A stretch of 64,000 nt of DNA from Pseudomonas sp. MIACH (GCF_001269925.1 NZ_LHVO01000053.1:62001-126000); one strand, 5' to 3'; shown: positions 1 through 9,669, counted from the stretch's first letter. The notes: generated from the sequence alone by a model not told the origin. Numbers and translations: made by a program.

Positions 1-42
1 GGGATTTTGCACTATGTGCTGCGGCAGTTGATCGCCTCTTAA
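1..42 (+). CDS. 3' end of a gene truncated by the window edge
   Basis: Frame 1 is open from base 1 to a TAA at 40-42 and encodes a 13-residue tail ending LRQLIAS. The reading is codon-like for a high-GC pseudomonad and ends shortly before a REP pair, as a real 3' end would. Thirteen residues are too few to name a family, and chance cannot be excluded. Confidence 0.35.
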   Translation, partial: GILHYVLRQLIAS

Positions 43-68
43 GGCGGTCTCAAAAGCAATGGAGATCT

Positions 69-161
69 AATGTGGGAGGGGGCTTGCTCCCGATGACGGT
101 ATGTCAGTCAAAACATCTGTGACTGATCCACCGCCATCGGGAGCAAGCCCCCTCCCACATT
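69..161. repeat. REP doublet (REPIN), GGGAGGGGGCTTGC family
   Basis: Two inverted copies of a roughly 27-bp unit (AATGTGGGAGGGGG... and its complement) lie at 69-95 and 135-161, separated by a 39-bp spacer. The same unit recurs at 16537, 33643 and, as partial copies, elsewhere in this window. It lies between the partial gene at the left edge and the 3' end of the lipid A hydroxylase gene, the usual extragenic position for such elements. Confidence 0.85.
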
Positions 162-184
162 TTGATCGCGTTTAACGCTTCAGA

Positions 185-1123
185 TCAGCCGAACAACCAC
201 TTCCACAACAGCACCAGCACCACCACCGCCAGCACCGGCCGTGCAATGCGGTAAGCCTTCGGATGCTTGCGCTTCCACTGCTTGACCACGCCGCTGAACT
301 TGTCGCTGAAGGTCTTGCTCCAGGCATACGCCTGGTTGATGCCGCCGACGCGCTCGTCGTCGAGGTTCTGCGGCGCGGTGGCGCGGCCCAGCTGCTTGCT
401 GACCCAGCGGTTGACGCGGGTCATCACGCGATTGCTCAGCGGGCGTTCGATGTCGCAGAACAGGATCACGCGGGTCTTCTCGGTTTCGTTCTTCACCCAG
501 TGCACGTAGGTTTCGTCGAACATCACGTCCTCACCGTCGCGCCAGGCATACACCTGACCGTCGACGAAGATGCGGCAGTCGTCGGAGTTCGGCGTAGACA
601 AGCCCAGGTGATAACGCAGGGAACCGGCAAACGGGTCACGGTGCGGGTTGAGGTGGCTGCCGCCCGGCAACAGCGCGAACATCGCGCCCTTGACGTTGGG
701 GATGCTGCTCACCAGCGCCACGGTTTTCGGGCACAGCGCCTCGGCCGATGGCAGGGGTTTGTCGTACCACTTGAGGTAGAAACGCTTCCAGCCCTTCTTG
801 AAGAACGAACCGAAACCGGCGTCGTTGTTCTTTTCGGCGGCGCGGATGTAACCCTCGTCGAACAGGTGCATGGCCTCTTCGCGGATCACCTCCCAGTTGT
901 CCTTGAGCACGTCCAGTTCCGGGAACTTGCTGCGGTCCAGGTATGGCTTGGACGGCACGGCCGAAAACAGGTACATCAAGGCGTTATAGGGGGCGAACAG
1001 CGCCGAATGGTTGACGAACTGACGCAACATCGGCAAACGGGCCTTGCCGCGCAGGTGCACATACAGCGTGCTGCCGATAAACAGCAACAACACCGACAGT
1101 TTGGCGGCCAAAGAAAAGGTCAT
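185..1123 (-). CDS. lpxO: Lipid A 2-hydroxylase LpxO-like (aspartyl/asparaginyl beta-hydroxylase family)
   Basis: A 312-residue Fe(II)/2-oxoglutarate dioxygenase of the type that 2-hydroxylates a secondary acyl chain of lipid A at the inner membrane. One hydrophobic segment lies at the N-terminus (about residues 4-20). The core has the HxD pair in SHLNPHRDPFAG, the late His of ETYVHWVKN and the RVILFCDIERP strand. A second hydrophobic stretch ends the protein (VLAVVVLVLLW), giving an anchor at each end. The ATG at 1123 is chosen over upstream in-frame starts because AGGAG sits about seven bases before it and the hydrophobic anchor begins there. It is transcribed alone, downstream of cysK. Exact acyl-chain specificity cannot be read from sequence. 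Confidence 0.85.
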   Translation of the reverse strand: MTFSLAAKLSVLLLFIGSTLYVHLRGKARLPMLRQFVNHSALFAPYNALMYLFSAVPSKPYLDRSKFPELDVLKDNWEVIREEAMHLFDEGYIRAAEKNNDAGFGSFFKKGWKRFYLKWYDKPLPSAEALCPKTVALVSSIPNVKGAMFALLPGGSHLNPHRDPFAGSLRYHLGLSTPNSDDCRIFVDGQVYAWRDGEDVMFDETYVHWVKNETEKTRVILFCDIERPLSNRVMTRVNRWVSKQLGRATAPQNLDDERVGGINQAYAWSKTFSDKFSGVVKQWKRKHPKAYRIARPVLAVVVLVLLWKWLFG

Positions 1124-1250
1124 GCAGCAACTCCTGGAAATAAGCGCCTGGCCAACAGCCTCCCGGCGACGGGAGACCAGACGTAACAGCCGGCCATGAT
1201 AAACAGTTGGGCCATTATGCAGAAGGCCCAGGCTGACCGGCTGACATAAA

Positions 1251-2225
1251 TCAAGCCTGGTTTTCTTGCTCGGTAAACAAATCGCTGAACAGCATGCTCG
1301 ACAGGTAGCGTTCACCGGAGTCCGGCAGGATCACCACGATGGTCTTGCCCTGCATTTCCGGCTTCTCGGCCAGGCGCACGGCCACGGCCATGGCGGCACC
1401 GCAGGAGATACCGCAGAGGATGCCCTCTTCCTGCATCAGGCGCAGGGCCATGGCCTTGGATTCCTCGTCGGTCACCAGTTCCACGCGGTCGACCATCGAC
1501 AGGTCAAGATTTTTCGGCACGAACCCGGCGCCAATCCCCTGGATCTTGTGGGGGCTGGGCTTGATCTCTGCACCGGCCAGGGCCTGGGTGATGACGGGCG
1601 AAACCATTGGCTCGACAGCCACCGACAGGATCGGCTTGCCCGCGATGTTCTTGATGTAGCGCGAGACACCGGTGATGGTGCCACCCGTACCCACGCCCGC
1701 CACCAGCACGTCCACGGCGCCATCGGTGTCGTTCCAGATTTCCGGACCGGTGGTTTTTTCATGGATGGCCGGGTTGGCCGGGTTTTCGAACTGGGCCGGC
1801 ATAAAGTAGGTGGCCGGGTCACTGGCAACGATTTCGCCGGCCTTGTCGATGGCACCCTTCATGCCCTTGGCCGGCTCGGTCAGGACCAGCTCGGCGCCCA
1901 GTGCCTTGAGCACCTTGCGGCGTTCGATGCTCATGGACGCCGGCATGGTCAGCAGCAACTTGTAGCCACGGGCGGCAGCGACGAACGCCAGGCCGATGCC
2001 GGTGTTGCCGGAAGTCGGCTCTACGATGGTCATGCCCGGCTTGAGTTTGCCGGTGCTTTCAGCGTCCCAGATCATGTTTGCGCCAATGCGGCACTTCACC
2101 GAGTAACCCGGGTTACGCCCTTCGATCTTGGCCAGGATGGTCACGCCACGGGGTGCGATACGGTTGATCTGAACCAGGGGCGTGTTTCCGATGGAGTGCG
2201 CGTTGTCTGCAAAAATGCGGCTCAT
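1251..2225 (-). CDS. cysK: Cysteine synthase A (O-acetylserine sulfhydrylase)
   Basis: A PLP-dependent enzyme that replaces the acetyl group of O-acetylserine with sulfide to make L-cysteine in the cytoplasm. At 324 residues it is the normal CysK length. The PLP lysine lies in GYSVKCRIG (about residue 44), the substrate loop is PTSGNTGIG, and the phosphate-binding glycine loop is [10 protein letters not shown]. The C-terminal [11 protein letters not shown] motif is typical of CysK. The gene stands alone, with lpxO about 130 bp downstream on the same strand and a DUF748 gene divergent. CysM is the alternative, but length and loop residues favour CysK. Confidence 0.95.
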   Translation of the reverse strand: MSRIFADNAHSIGNTPLVQINRIAPRGVTILAKIEGRNPGYSVKCRIGANMIWDAESTGKLKPGMTIVEPTSGNTGIGLAFVAAARGYKLLLTMPASMSIERRKVLKALGAELVLTEPAKGMKGAIDKAGEIVASDPATYFMPAQFENPANPAIHEKTTGPEIWNDTDGAVDVLVAGVGTGGTITGVSRYIKNIAGKPILSVAVEPMVSPVITQALAGAEIKPSPHKIQGIGAGFVPKNLDLSMVDRVELVTDEESKAMALRLMQEEGILCGISCGAAMAVAVRLAEKPEMQGKTIVVILPDSGERYLSSMLFSDLFTEQENQA

Positions 2226-2351
2226 GGCGGGTCCTATTAGGCGATTTTCAGGAAGGCCCCAAGGGTATGCCTCGTGTTGCCAAGCGTCCAGTCAGAGGAA
2301 CGTTGCGCGCATCCCGACAGTCCATCTCCTACCTGCAAGGAGAACTGCCCC

Positions 2352-3428
2352 ATGAAACGTCGCTACAGTTGGCCGCTATGGACCGTCGCCGGATTGGTGG
2401 TGGTGCTGGTGGCCGTGAGCATCGCGCTGCCTTATATGGTGCGCAATTACCTGAACGATAAGCTTGCCGACATGGGTGACTACCGTGGCGAAGTCGCCGA
2501 TGTGGACCTGGCCTTATGGCGCGGTGCTTACCGGATCAATGGCCTGCAAATCGTCAAGGTGGACGGCAAGGTGCCCGTGCCGTTCGTCAAGGCGCCCCTG
2601 ATCGAATTCGCCGTGAGCTGGCACTCGCTGTGGTACGACCACGCCGTGGTTGCCGAGGGGCATTTTGTCAGGCCTGAGGTCAATTTCGTCGACGGTGGCG
2701 CCAACAAGCAGGCATCCCAGACCGGTAAGGGCACCGACTGGCAGGAGCAACTGCGCAAGCTGTTGCCGATTACCCTCAATGAGGTCCGTATCGAAGAGGG
2801 CAAGATCGCCTTTCACAATTTCAGTTCCACCCCGCCGGTGAACATCAATGCGACGTCGGTGAACGCCAGTTTCTACAACCTCACCAACGTGGTGGACATC
2901 AAAGGCAAACGCGACGCGCGGTTTGAGGGCAAGGCCCTGCTGCAAGGGCAGGCGCCACTGGAAGCGACCGCCACCTTTGACCCGTTGAACAATTTCGAAG
3001 ACTTCGAATTCCGCTTCCGCGCCAAAGACCTGCAGCTCAAGCGCATGAATGACTTCGCCTCGGCCTATGGCAAGTTCGACTTCAAGGCCGGCACGGGGGA
3101 CGTGGTGATCGAAGCCCAGGCGCAAAAAGGCCAATTGACCGGGTACATCAAGCCACTGCTGCGCGATGTGGAGGTCTTCGACTGGAAGCAGGACGTCGAG
3201 AACAAGGACAAGAACATCTTCCGTTCGATCTGGGAGGCCGTGGTCGGCGCCAGCGAGACGGTGCTGAAAAACCAGTCCAAGAACCAGTTCGCTACCCGCG
3301 TGGAACTCAGTGGCAGCGTGCATCAGCAAAATGTCAGCGCGTTCTCCGCATTTTTGGCGATTTTACGCAATGGTTTTATCCAGGCGTTCAATGCGCGCTA
3401 TGAACAGCCCAAGCCCTCGGCGGATTGA
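2352..3428 (+). CDS. DUF748 / AsmA-like inner-membrane-anchored protein
   Basis: A 358-residue protein with one N-terminal transmembrane helix (about residues 7-27, WPLWTVAGLVVVLVAVSIALP) followed by a periplasmic beta-rich region. Its repeated V-D-L-A-L-W-R-G-A-Y-R-I type strands resemble AsmA and DUF748 proteins. Related proteins act in envelope homeostasis or lipid handling, but the role of this one is unknown. ATG 2352 is chosen because AAGGAGA precedes it at good spacing and the anchor begins there; an upstream in-frame ATG would add a non-hydrophobic leader. It is divergent from cysK and precedes the MoxR gene. Confidence 0.75.
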   Translation: MKRRYSWPLWTVAGLVVVLVAVSIALPYMVRNYLNDKLADMGDYRGEVADVDLALWRGAYRINGLQIVKVDGKVPVPFVKAPLIEFAVSWHSLWYDHAVVAEGHFVRPEVNFVDGGANKQASQTGKGTDWQEQLRKLLPITLNEVRIEEGKIAFHNFSSTPPVNINATSVNASFYNLTNVVDIKGKRDARFEGKALLQGQAPLEATATFDPLNNFEDFEFRFRAKDLQLKRMNDFASAYGKFDFKAGTGDVVIEAQAQKGQLTGYIKPLLRDVEVFDWKQDVENKDKNIFRSIWEAVVGASETVLKNQSKNQFATRVELSGSVHQQNVSAFSAFLAILRNGFIQAFNARYEQPKPSAD

Positions 3429-3527
3429 GCCGTGACCGGTCATTCAGAGACTGAATAACCCGTCTGCGTTCACAGTCGCCGGGGCCTCGCGGTATAGTCG
3501 GGCATTGATGAATTCGAGGAATGACCG

Positions 3528-4373
3528 ATGAAGTTCGAAGGCACCCAGGCCTACGTTGCCACCGATGACCTGAAACTGGCCGTCAACGCTGCCATCACCC
3601 TGGAGCGCCCGCTGCTGGTCAAGGGTGAGCCCGGCACCGGCAAGACCATGCTCGCCGAACAACTGGCCGAGTCCTTCGGCGCCAAGCTGATCACCTGGCA
3701 CATCAAGTCCACCACCAAGGCCCATCAGGGCCTGTACGAGTATGACGCGGTCAGCCGCCTGCGCGACTCGCAACTGGGCGTGGACAAGGTGCACGACGTG
3801 CGCAACTACCTGAAGAAGGGCAAGCTCTGGGAAGCGTTCGAGTCCGAGGAGCGGGTGATCCTGCTGATCGATGAAATCGACAAGGCTGACATCGAGTTCC
3901 CCAACGACCTGCTGCAAGAACTCGACAAGATGGAGTTCTACGTCTACGAAATCGACGAGACCATCAAGGCCAAGAAGCGCCCGATCATCATCATTACCTC
4001 CAACAACGAAAAAGAGCTGCCGGACGCGTTCCTGCGCCGCTGCTTCTTCCACTACATCGCCTTCCCCGACCGCACCACCCTGCAAAAAATCGTCGACGTG
4101 CACTACCCGGACATCAAGAAAGACCTGGTCAGCGAAGCGCTGGACGTGTTCTTCGATGTGCGCAAAGTGCCGGGCCTGAAGAAGAAACCGTCCACCTCCG
4201 AATTGGTCGACTGGCTCAAGCTGCTGATGGCCGACAATATCGGCGAAGCGGTGCTGCGCGAGCGCGACCCCACCAAGGCCATCCCGCCCCTGGCCGGTGC
4301 CTTGGTCAAGAACGAGCAAGACGTGCAGTTGCTGGAACGTCTGGCGTTCATGAGCCGTCGCGGTAATCGCTAA
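3528..4373 (+). CDS. MoxR-type AAA+ ATPase
   Basis: A 281-residue AAA+ ATPase of the MoxR group, which acts as a chaperone for metal-centre or complex maturation together with VWA-domain partners. Walker A is GEPGTGKT (residues 33-40), Walker B is ILLIDEIDKAD, sensor 1 is IIITSNNEKELPDA, and the arginine finger region is FLRRCFFH. The stop codon overlaps the start of the VWA gene by one base (TAATG), so the two are translationally coupled. GAGGA precedes the ATG. The client protein is not encoded nearby. Confidence 0.9.
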   Translation: MKFEGTQAYVATDDLKLAVNAAITLERPLLVKGEPGTGKTMLAEQLAESFGAKLITWHIKSTTKAHQGLYEYDAVSRLRDSQLGVDKVHDVRNYLKKGKLWEAFESEERVILLIDEIDKADIEFPNDLLQELDKMEFYVYEIDETIKAKKRPIIIITSNNEKELPDAFLRRCFFHYIAFPDRTTLQKIVDVHYPDIKKDLVSEALDVFFDVRKVPGLKKKPSTSELVDWLKLLMADNIGEAVLRERDPTKAIPPLAGALVKNEQDVQLLERLAFMSRRGNR

Positions 4374-5551
4374 TGTTGCTCAACCTGTTCAATGAAATGC
4401 GTGCCGCCAAGGTCCCGGTGTCGGTGCGCGAACTACTCGACCTGATCAACGCGCTGAAACAGCGCGTGACCTTCGCCGACATGGACGAGTTTTACTACTT
4501 GGCCCGGGCGATCCTGGTCAAGGACGAGCGGCATTTCGACAAGTTCGACCGCGCCTTCAGCGCCTATTTCAACGGCTTGGAAAAGCTCGACGACCACCTG
4601 CAGGCGCTGATCCCCGAAGACTGGCTGCGCAAGGAGTTCGAGCGCTCGCTGAGCGATGAAGAACGCGCGCAGATCCAGTCCCTGGGCGGCCTGGACAAGC
4701 TGATCGAGGAATTCAAAAAGCGCCTGGAAGAACAGAAAGAACGCCACGCCGGCGGCAACAAATGGATCGGCACCGGCGGTACCAGCCCGTTCGGCTCCGG
4801 CGGCTACAACCCGGAAGGCATTCGCGTCGGCGACGCCGGCAAGCGCCAGGGTAAGGCGGTGAAAGTCTGGGACCAGCGAGAGTACAAGAACCTCGATGAC
4901 CAGGTGGAACTGGGCACGCGCAATATCAAGATCGCCCTGCGCCGCCTGCGCAAGTTCGCCCGCCAGGGTGCGGCCGAAGAGTTGGACATCGACGGCACCA
5001 TCGACCACACCGCTCGCGATGCCGGGCTGCTGAATATCCAGATGCGCCCGGAACGGCGCAACACCATCAAGCTGCTGTTGTTGTTCGATATCGGCGGCTC
5101 GATGGACGCCCACGTGAAGATCTGCGAAGAACTGTTCTCGGCGTGCAAGACCGAGTTCAAGCACCTGGAGTACTTCTACTTCCACAACTTCGTGTACGAG
5201 TCGGTGTGGAAGAACAACCAGCGCCGCACCTCGGAGCGAACATCTACTCAGGACCTGCTGCACAAGTACGGCGCCGACTACAAAGTGATCTTTATCGGCG
5301 ATGCGTCGATGGCGCCGTATGAAATCACCCAGGCCGGCGGCAGCGTCGAGCACTGGAATGAAGAACCGGGCTATGTGTGGATGCAGCGCTTCATGGCCAA
5401 GTACAAGAAGCTGATCTGGATAAACCCGTATCCCAAGGATACGTGGGGCTATACCGCGTCGACGGGGATTGTGCGGGAGTTGGTGGAGGATCAGATGTAC
5501 CCGCTGACGCTGCGCGGGCTTGAGGAAGGGATGCGCTTCCTGTCCAAGTGA
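4373..5551 (+). CDS. VWA-domain protein (CoxE/YehP-like MoxR partner)
   Basis: A 392-residue protein with a charged helical N-terminus, a Gly-rich linker (about residues 125-150) and a C-terminal von Willebrand A domain. The MIDAS strand reads LLLFDIGGSMD, that is DxGxS rather than DxSxS, and downstream IFIGDASMAPYE supplies further metal-site residues. It is coupled by one-base overlap to the MoxR ATPase, so it very probably works with it as adaptor or substrate-binding partner. A perfect 12-bp stem hairpin follows the stop codon. Confidence 0.85.
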   Translation: MLLNLFNEMRAAKVPVSVRELLDLINALKQRVTFADMDEFYYLARAILVKDERHFDKFDRAFSAYFNGLEKLDDHLQALIPEDWLRKEFERSLSDEERAQIQSLGGLDKLIEEFKKRLEEQKERHAGGNKWIGTGGTSPFGSGGYNPEGIRVGDAGKRQGKAVKVWDQREYKNLDDQVELGTRNIKIALRRLRKFARQGAAEELDIDGTIDHTARDAGLLNIQMRPERRNTIKLLLLFDIGGSMDAHVKICEELFSACKTEFKHLEYFYFHNFVYESVWKNNQRRTSERTSTQDLLHKYGADYKVIFIGDASMAPYEITQAGGSVEHWNEEPGYVWMQRFMAKYKKLIWINPYPKDTWGYTASTGIVRELVEDQMYPLTLRGLEEGMRFLSK

Positions 5552-5558
5552 TGGCAGT

Positions 5559-5585
5559 CCTGTAGCCGATGGTATCGGCTACAGG
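5559..5585. terminator. Perfect hairpin between convergent genes
   Basis: CCTGTAGCCGAT at 5559-5570 pairs with ATCGGCTACAGG at 5574-5585 around a 3-base loop. It lies between the 3' ends of the VWA gene and the convergent EF-hand-like gene. There is no long U-tract, so its terminator role is inferred from position. Confidence 0.55.
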
Positions 5586-5590
5586 CACAC

Positions 5591-6133
5591 TCAGCAGTGC
5601 TCGCTGTCGATCCAGGCAAACTTGAGGAACAGCGCAGCGAACTGTTTGACCAGTTCCGAATCCTGACGGTCGACTACCCCATCATTGTTGACGTCCTGGT
5701 TGATCGAGACAGTGCTCCCCCGACCATTACCGTCGCTGTACACCGCCGCCGAATAGACAATGGTTTCATCTCGGGGCGCCCCTTCCCCTTGATGAAAGTG
5801 CAAGCGCACCGTGTCGGGAATCCCGTTGTTATCAAAGTCCCCGGCAAATACCTTCAGGTACTTGTCGAAGGGTTCGTCGAGGCTGAACCGTTCGAATGCC
5901 AGAAACAGCTGGGCAAACTCAAGGGCCATCTCCCGGTCCACGGTGTCGACAATACCGTCCTGATTGAGATCGTCCGCAATGACCCAGTCGAACTGGCCGT
6001 TTTCGGTGATATCGAACGCCGTCGCCCGGTGGACAAGCGCGCGGGCTTGGGAGTCGTCATAGAACTCCAGATAGACCACGTCGGGAATATCGTTATCGAA
6101 CACATCTTGGGCAAATATCTTCAAATAGCGCAT
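5591..6133 (-). CDS. Tandem-duplicated EF-hand/dockerin-like protein
   Basis: A 180-residue acidic protein made of two similar halves, each beginning YLKIFAQD or YLKVFAGD and ending in a hydrophobic FAQLFLAFERF or FAALFLKFAWI helix. Each half holds two calcium-type loops: FDNDIPD and DLNQDGIVD in the first, DFDNNGIPD and DVNNDGVVD in the second. These match the DxNxDGxxD pattern of EF-hand and dockerin loops. There is no signal peptide from the ATG at 6133, chosen because CAGGA lies before it and the first repeat starts there. It is conserved-hypothetical in type; calcium binding is predicted and the role unknown. Confidence 0.6.
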   Translation of the reverse strand: MRYLKIFAQDVFDNDIPDVVYLEFYDDSQARALVHRATAFDITENGQFDWVIADDLNQDGIVDTVDREMALEFAQLFLAFERFSLDEPFDKYLKVFAGDFDNNGIPDTVRLHFHQGEGAPRDETIVYSAAVYSDGNGRGSTVSINQDVNNDGVVDRQDSELVKQFAALFLKFAWIDSEHC

Positions 6134-6229
6134 GGCAAATCCTGAGTAGTGGATGGACCTATCAAGATTTTCATGACTGCACCCAAGCAGCGAAGACGAC
6201 AAACGCTGGCACTCCCGTAGGAGTTTTCT

Positions 6230-7141
6230 TTACGCGGTAAACCTGCGCAGATACGCCACATGCTGCCGATGCGCCGTTTCCTGCACCACCGGCGCCAACC
6301 TCACCGTCTCCCCCGGCAAACACTGCGCCAGCCGCGCCAGCGCCAATGGCGTCAACGCGCCCAGACGCGGATACCCGCCAATGGTCTGCCGATCATTGAG
6401 CAACACAATCGGCTGCCCATCCGGCGGCACCTGGATGCCCCCCAACGGGATCCCTTCGGAGATCAGCGACGGCCCTTGGTACTGCAACGGCGTACCGAGC
6501 AAGCGCATGCCCATGCGGTCGGCGCGACTGTCCAGGGCCCAGTCGGTGTTGAAGGCATCGAACAGGCTCTGGCCGCTGAACAGGCCAATTTGTGCGCCAA
6601 CAATCACATCCAATGCAGCTTTGGCAGGCAGGCTTGGATTGGCCAGCACTTTCATCGCTCCACCAGTACCGGAATAGGCCAACCGCCCGCCTTCAGCCAG
6701 GGCCTTGCCAAAGCCGTCCGGCCCGCCCAGTTCCTCGCGTACCACCGTGGCACAACTGCCCAGCACATCCGGCGCATCAAACCCGCCCGGCGCCGCCAGG
6801 TAAGCCCGCGCACCGCTGAACGGTTGGGTAAAGCGCAGGCGCTGGCCCTTTTGCAGGATAAAACTGCGCCCAGGGCTGATGGCGCGCTCGTCGATATACG
6901 CGCCCAAGTCCGCCCCGGCCAAGGCCAGCAGGCAATACTCCTCGGCCTGTACGGTAAAGCCGCCGAGGGTGATTTCCACCACCGGCGCGTCCAGCGCATT
7001 GCCCAGCAGCCAATTGGCCCAGGACATCGACACCCAATCCAGCGCGCCGCCCTGGGTTACGCCCAGGTGGCGCACGCCAAAACGACCGGCGTCCTGCAAC
7101 AGGCACAGCGGCGTGCTGGCCTCAATGATCAAGCGGCTCAT
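6230..7141 (-). CDS. pxpC: 5-oxoprolinase subunit PxpC (biotin-dependent carboxyltransferase-like)
   Basis: The 303-residue third subunit of the ATP-dependent PxpABC 5-oxoprolinase, which opens 5-oxo-L-proline to glutamate. It belongs to the KipA/urea-amidolyase C-terminal family, with the N-terminal DAGRFGVRHLGVTQGGALD segment and SEGIPLGGIQVPPDGQPI. Its start overlaps the pxpB stop by four bases (ATGA), the last of three coupled genes. The product presumably complexes with PxpB to handle the phosphorylated intermediate. Confidence 0.9.
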   Translation of the reverse strand: MSRLIIEASTPLCLLQDAGRFGVRHLGVTQGGALDWVSMSWANWLLGNALDAPVVEITLGGFTVQAEEYCLLALAGADLGAYIDERAISPGRSFILQKGQRLRFTQPFSGARAYLAAPGGFDAPDVLGSCATVVREELGGPDGFGKALAEGGRLAYSGTGGAMKVLANPSLPAKAALDVIVGAQIGLFSGQSLFDAFNTDWALDSRADRMGMRLLGTPLQYQGPSLISEGIPLGGIQVPPDGQPIVLLNDRQTIGGYPRLGALTPLALARLAQCLPGETVRLAPVVQETAHRQHVAYLRRFTA

Positions 7142-7842
7142 GCCTGCGCCTCCAACGGCGTGTCATCGCCACCCAGATGGATAAATTCAGCGTGGCTGAC
7201 TGACTCAAAGCGCACGGTGTCGCCAGGCTGCATCAGGCTGTAGCCGTCGCGCTCGCGATCAAACAGCTTGGCCGGCGTGCGGCCAATGAGGTTCCAGCCA
7301 CCGGGGGACACCACCGGGTAGGCAGCGGTTTGCCGCTCGGCGATGCCCACGCTGCCGGCCGCCACGCGTTTGCGCGGGGTGCTCAGGCGCGGCGTGGCGA
7401 GGATTTCATCCACCAACCCCATAAAGGCAAAACCGGGGGCGAAGCCGAGAGCGAACACCTGGTATTCGTGGGCACTGTGACGACGGATCACGTCGTCGAC
7501 GGCCAGGCCACTGCGCTGGGCGAGCAATGTCAGTTCAGGGCCGACACTCAGGTCGTACCACACCGGCAGCACATGGCACTGGCCGCTGCCCTGGGCCTGG
7601 GGCTGCAGATCGGTCAGCGCCTGGTCGATCAGTCCGCGTGCCTGCGCCGGGCTCAACATGGTGAGGTCGTAATGCACCATCAAGGTGGTGTAGGACGGCA
7701 CCAGATCCACCAAGGCTGCGCCAAAGCCGCTGCGCAAGCGCTGGGTGGCAGCGAGCATCCACGGCATATTGGCTTCGGCGATCACCTCAAACAGACGCAC
7801 CATCAGGCAGTCAATGGCCACCACTTCAATCCGTGCCTTCAT
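7138..7842 (-). CDS. pxpB: 5-oxoprolinase subunit PxpB (KipI-like)
   Basis: The 234-residue KipI-type subunit of 5-oxoprolinase. The family signature is visible in [16 protein letters not shown], in the [20 protein letters not shown] run and in [12 protein letters not shown]. It overlaps pxpA upstream and pxpC downstream by four bases each, so the three are cotranslated. In the known complex PxpB and PxpC complete the reaction started by PxpA. Confidence 0.9.
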   Translation of the reverse strand: MKARIEVVAIDCLMVRLFEVIAEANMPWMLAATQRLRSGFGAALVDLVPSYTTLMVHYDLTMLSPAQARGLIDQALTDLQPQAQGSGQCHVLPVWYDLSVGPELTLLAQRSGLAVDDVIRRHSAHEYQVFALGFAPGFAFMGLVDEILATPRLSTPRKRVAAGSVGIAERQTAAYPVVSPGGWNLIGRTPAKLFDRERDGYSLMQPGDTVRFESVSHAEFIHLGGDDTPLEAQA

Positions 7843-8579
7843 GCTGGCTTCAATGCCTCGCGGATACGCTTTACGGCGGCGACCGAGCTGGCATTGTCGC
7901 CATGCACGCAGAGGGTATTGGCGCGCAATAGCAACGGGCTGCCATCGCTGGCGGTCAGGGGTTCGCCACGGGAAAGGGTCAAGGACTGTTGGACGATGAC
8001 CTCTGGATCATGGTGCACGGCACCCGGCAACTGGCGCGAAACCAGGTGGCCGTTGCTGTCGTACGCACGGTCGGCGAAAGCCTCGAACCACAGGATCACC
8101 CCGTACTCATCCCCCAATGCCTGGGCCGCGCTGTTGTCGCGGGTGGCCAGCAGCATCAGCGGCAGGTCGCCATAAGCAGCCACGGCCTGGATCACCGCCC
8201 GCAGTTGCACCGGGTTGGCCATCATGTCGTTGTACATCGCGCCGTGGGGTTTGACGTAACTGACACGTCCGCCCTGGGCACGGCAGATGCCATCCAGTGC
8301 GCCGATCTGGTAATGCAGCAGGTCCTGGATTTCCTGGGGTGTGTAGGCCATGGAACGGCGGCCGAAGCCTTGCAGGTCCTGATACGCCGGGTGGGCACCC
8401 ACCTGCACGCCGTGCTTGAGCGCCAGGCTGACGGTCTTGCGCATGATGCTCGGATCGCCGGCATGAAAGCCGCAAGCCAGGTTGGCGCAATCGATGAACG
8501 GCATGACCTCGGCATCCAGACCCATGGTCCAGTTGCCAAAGCTCTCGCCGATGTCGCAATTCAATAGCAGACGGCTCAC
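7839..8579 (-). CDS. pxpA: 5-oxoprolinase subunit PxpA (LamB/YcsF family)
   Basis: The 246-residue LamB/YcsF-family subunit and first gene of the operon. The start carries the family motif [12 protein letters not shown], followed by [12 protein letters not shown], a GAHPAYQD loop and [10 protein letters not shown]. Together with PxpB and PxpC it clears 5-oxoproline formed spontaneously from glutamine or glutamate. The 175-bp gap to the divergent LysR gene holds the promoters of both. No NRAMP or other transporter gene accompanies the operon here. Confidence 0.92.
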   Translation of the reverse strand: MSRLLLNCDIGESFGNWTMGLDAEVMPFIDCANLACGFHAGDPSIMRKTVSLALKHGVQVGAHPAYQDLQGFGRRSMAYTPQEIQDLLHYQIGALDGICRAQGGRVSYVKPHGAMYNDMMANPVQLRAVIQAVAAYGDLPLMLLATRDNSAAQALGDEYGVILWFEAFADRAYDSNGHLVSRQLPGAVHHDPEVIVQQSLTLSRGEPLTASDGSPLLLRANTLCVHGDNASSVAAVKRIREALKPA

Positions 8580-8754
8580 GCTGGTTGCTCCTGTAGGCTT
8601 TGTTTTTTTGTAGTGTGGGATTTTTTACGCAGAACTCGCAACTTGTCCTGACACCCCAACGGCGCTTATCGTGGAATGGCTCGATTTTTGGCGTTTGCCC
8701 GGTGCGGCGTCCAACTAATAAAAACCGATCCATGCATAAGAAAAAGTTGATCCC

Positions 8755-9669
8755 ATGAATTTGAAGTTCCTCGAAACCTTCGTCTGGGTGGCCAAGCTCA
8801 AGAGCTTCCGCCTGACCGCCGAGAAACTGTTCACCACCCAGGCCTCGATCTCCAGCCGCATCGCCGTGCTGGAAAGCGAGCTGGGGGTGAAGCTGTTTCT
8901 GCGTGACTCCCGGGGCGTGAGCCTGACCCCGGAAGGCTTGAAGGTGCTCGATTATGCCGAGCAGATGATGGTGACCATGCAGGGCCTGAAGCAGTCCTTG
9001 GAAACCACCAGCAGCAAGGTCGGGCGTATTCGGATCGGCGCGATGGACACGGTGATCCACACCTGGCTCAGCCCGTTGGTGGCGGAACTGATGGACCATT
9101 TCCCACGGGTGGAAATCGAATTGGTCGCCGATACCGCGCTTAACCTCAGCGATCAGCTGCAAAAAGGCTTTCTCGACCTGATCCTGCAAACCGACCTGCT
9201 GCGCCTGGAAACCGTGCGCAGCCTGGAACTGGCCAGCCACCCCATGGCCTGGATCGTCGCCAGCCAGTCGATCTACAACCGCGACTACGCCTCCCTCGCC
9301 GATCTGGCCCAGGAGCGCATCATCACCTACTCGAAAAACTCCCACCCGCACCAGGATGTACTCAGCCTGATGCAAGCCAACGGCGTGGCTGCACCGCGGA
9401 TGAACTGCGTGAACTCGGTGTCGGCCATCACCCGCTTGCTGCGCGATGGCTTCGGCATTGGCGCACTGCCGCCGGTGCTGGTCAGCGAAGAACTGGCACG
9501 CGGCGAATTGGTGATGTTGCCGATGGCGCAGAAACTGCCGAATCTGCAGGTGGTGGTGTCGTGGCGCGTGGGGGTGGAGTTGGTGGAGGAGATTGTCGGG
9601 CTGTGCCAGCAGGTCGTTGCCCGCTATGCCGAGGAAGTCGGCGAAGAGCGGATGCTGCTGCCCCCCTGA
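8755..9669 (+). CDS. LysR-family regulator divergent from pxpABC
   Basis: A 304-residue LysR regulator. The N-terminal winged HTH has TAEKLFTTQASISSRIAVLE as its recognition region, and the rest is a periplasmic-binding-protein-like effector domain. Divergent placement against pxpA suggests that it controls pxpABC, with 5-oxoproline or a related compound as effector. This is inference from position only. Confidence 0.88.
   Translation: MNLKFLETFVWVAKLKSFRLTAEKLFTTQASISSRIAVLESELGVKLFLRDSRGVSLTPEGLKVLDYAEQMMVTMQGLKQSLETTSSKVGRIRIGAMDTVIHTWLSPLVAELMDHFPRVEIELVADTALNLSDQLQKGFLDLILQTDLLRLETVRSLELASHPMAWIVASQSIYNRDYASLADLAQERIITYSKNSHPHQDVLSLMQANGVAAPRMNCVNSVSAITRLLRDGFGIGALPPVLVSEELARGELVMLPMAQKLPNLQVVVSWRVGVELVEEIVGLCQQVVARYAEEVGEERMLLPP

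Noticed and set aside
69-161. CRISPR-like repeats
   Set aside because: Repeats are inverted pairs in scattered gaps, not direct repeats with regular spacers, so they are REP elements.
263-1186. Long plus-strand frame opposite the lpxO gene
   Set aside because: It is a GC-driven antisense shadow of a well-recognised gene, with low-complexity His/Gln/Val-rich translation and no ribosome-binding site.
1266-2240. Long plus-strand frame opposite cysK
   Set aside because: It mirrors the cysK coding frame exactly and has no recognisable domain.
8107-9375. 422-codon minus-strand frame spanning pxpA, the promoter gap and the LysR gene
   Set aside because: It crosses a divergent promoter and two recognised genes in a wrong frame, with no family signature.
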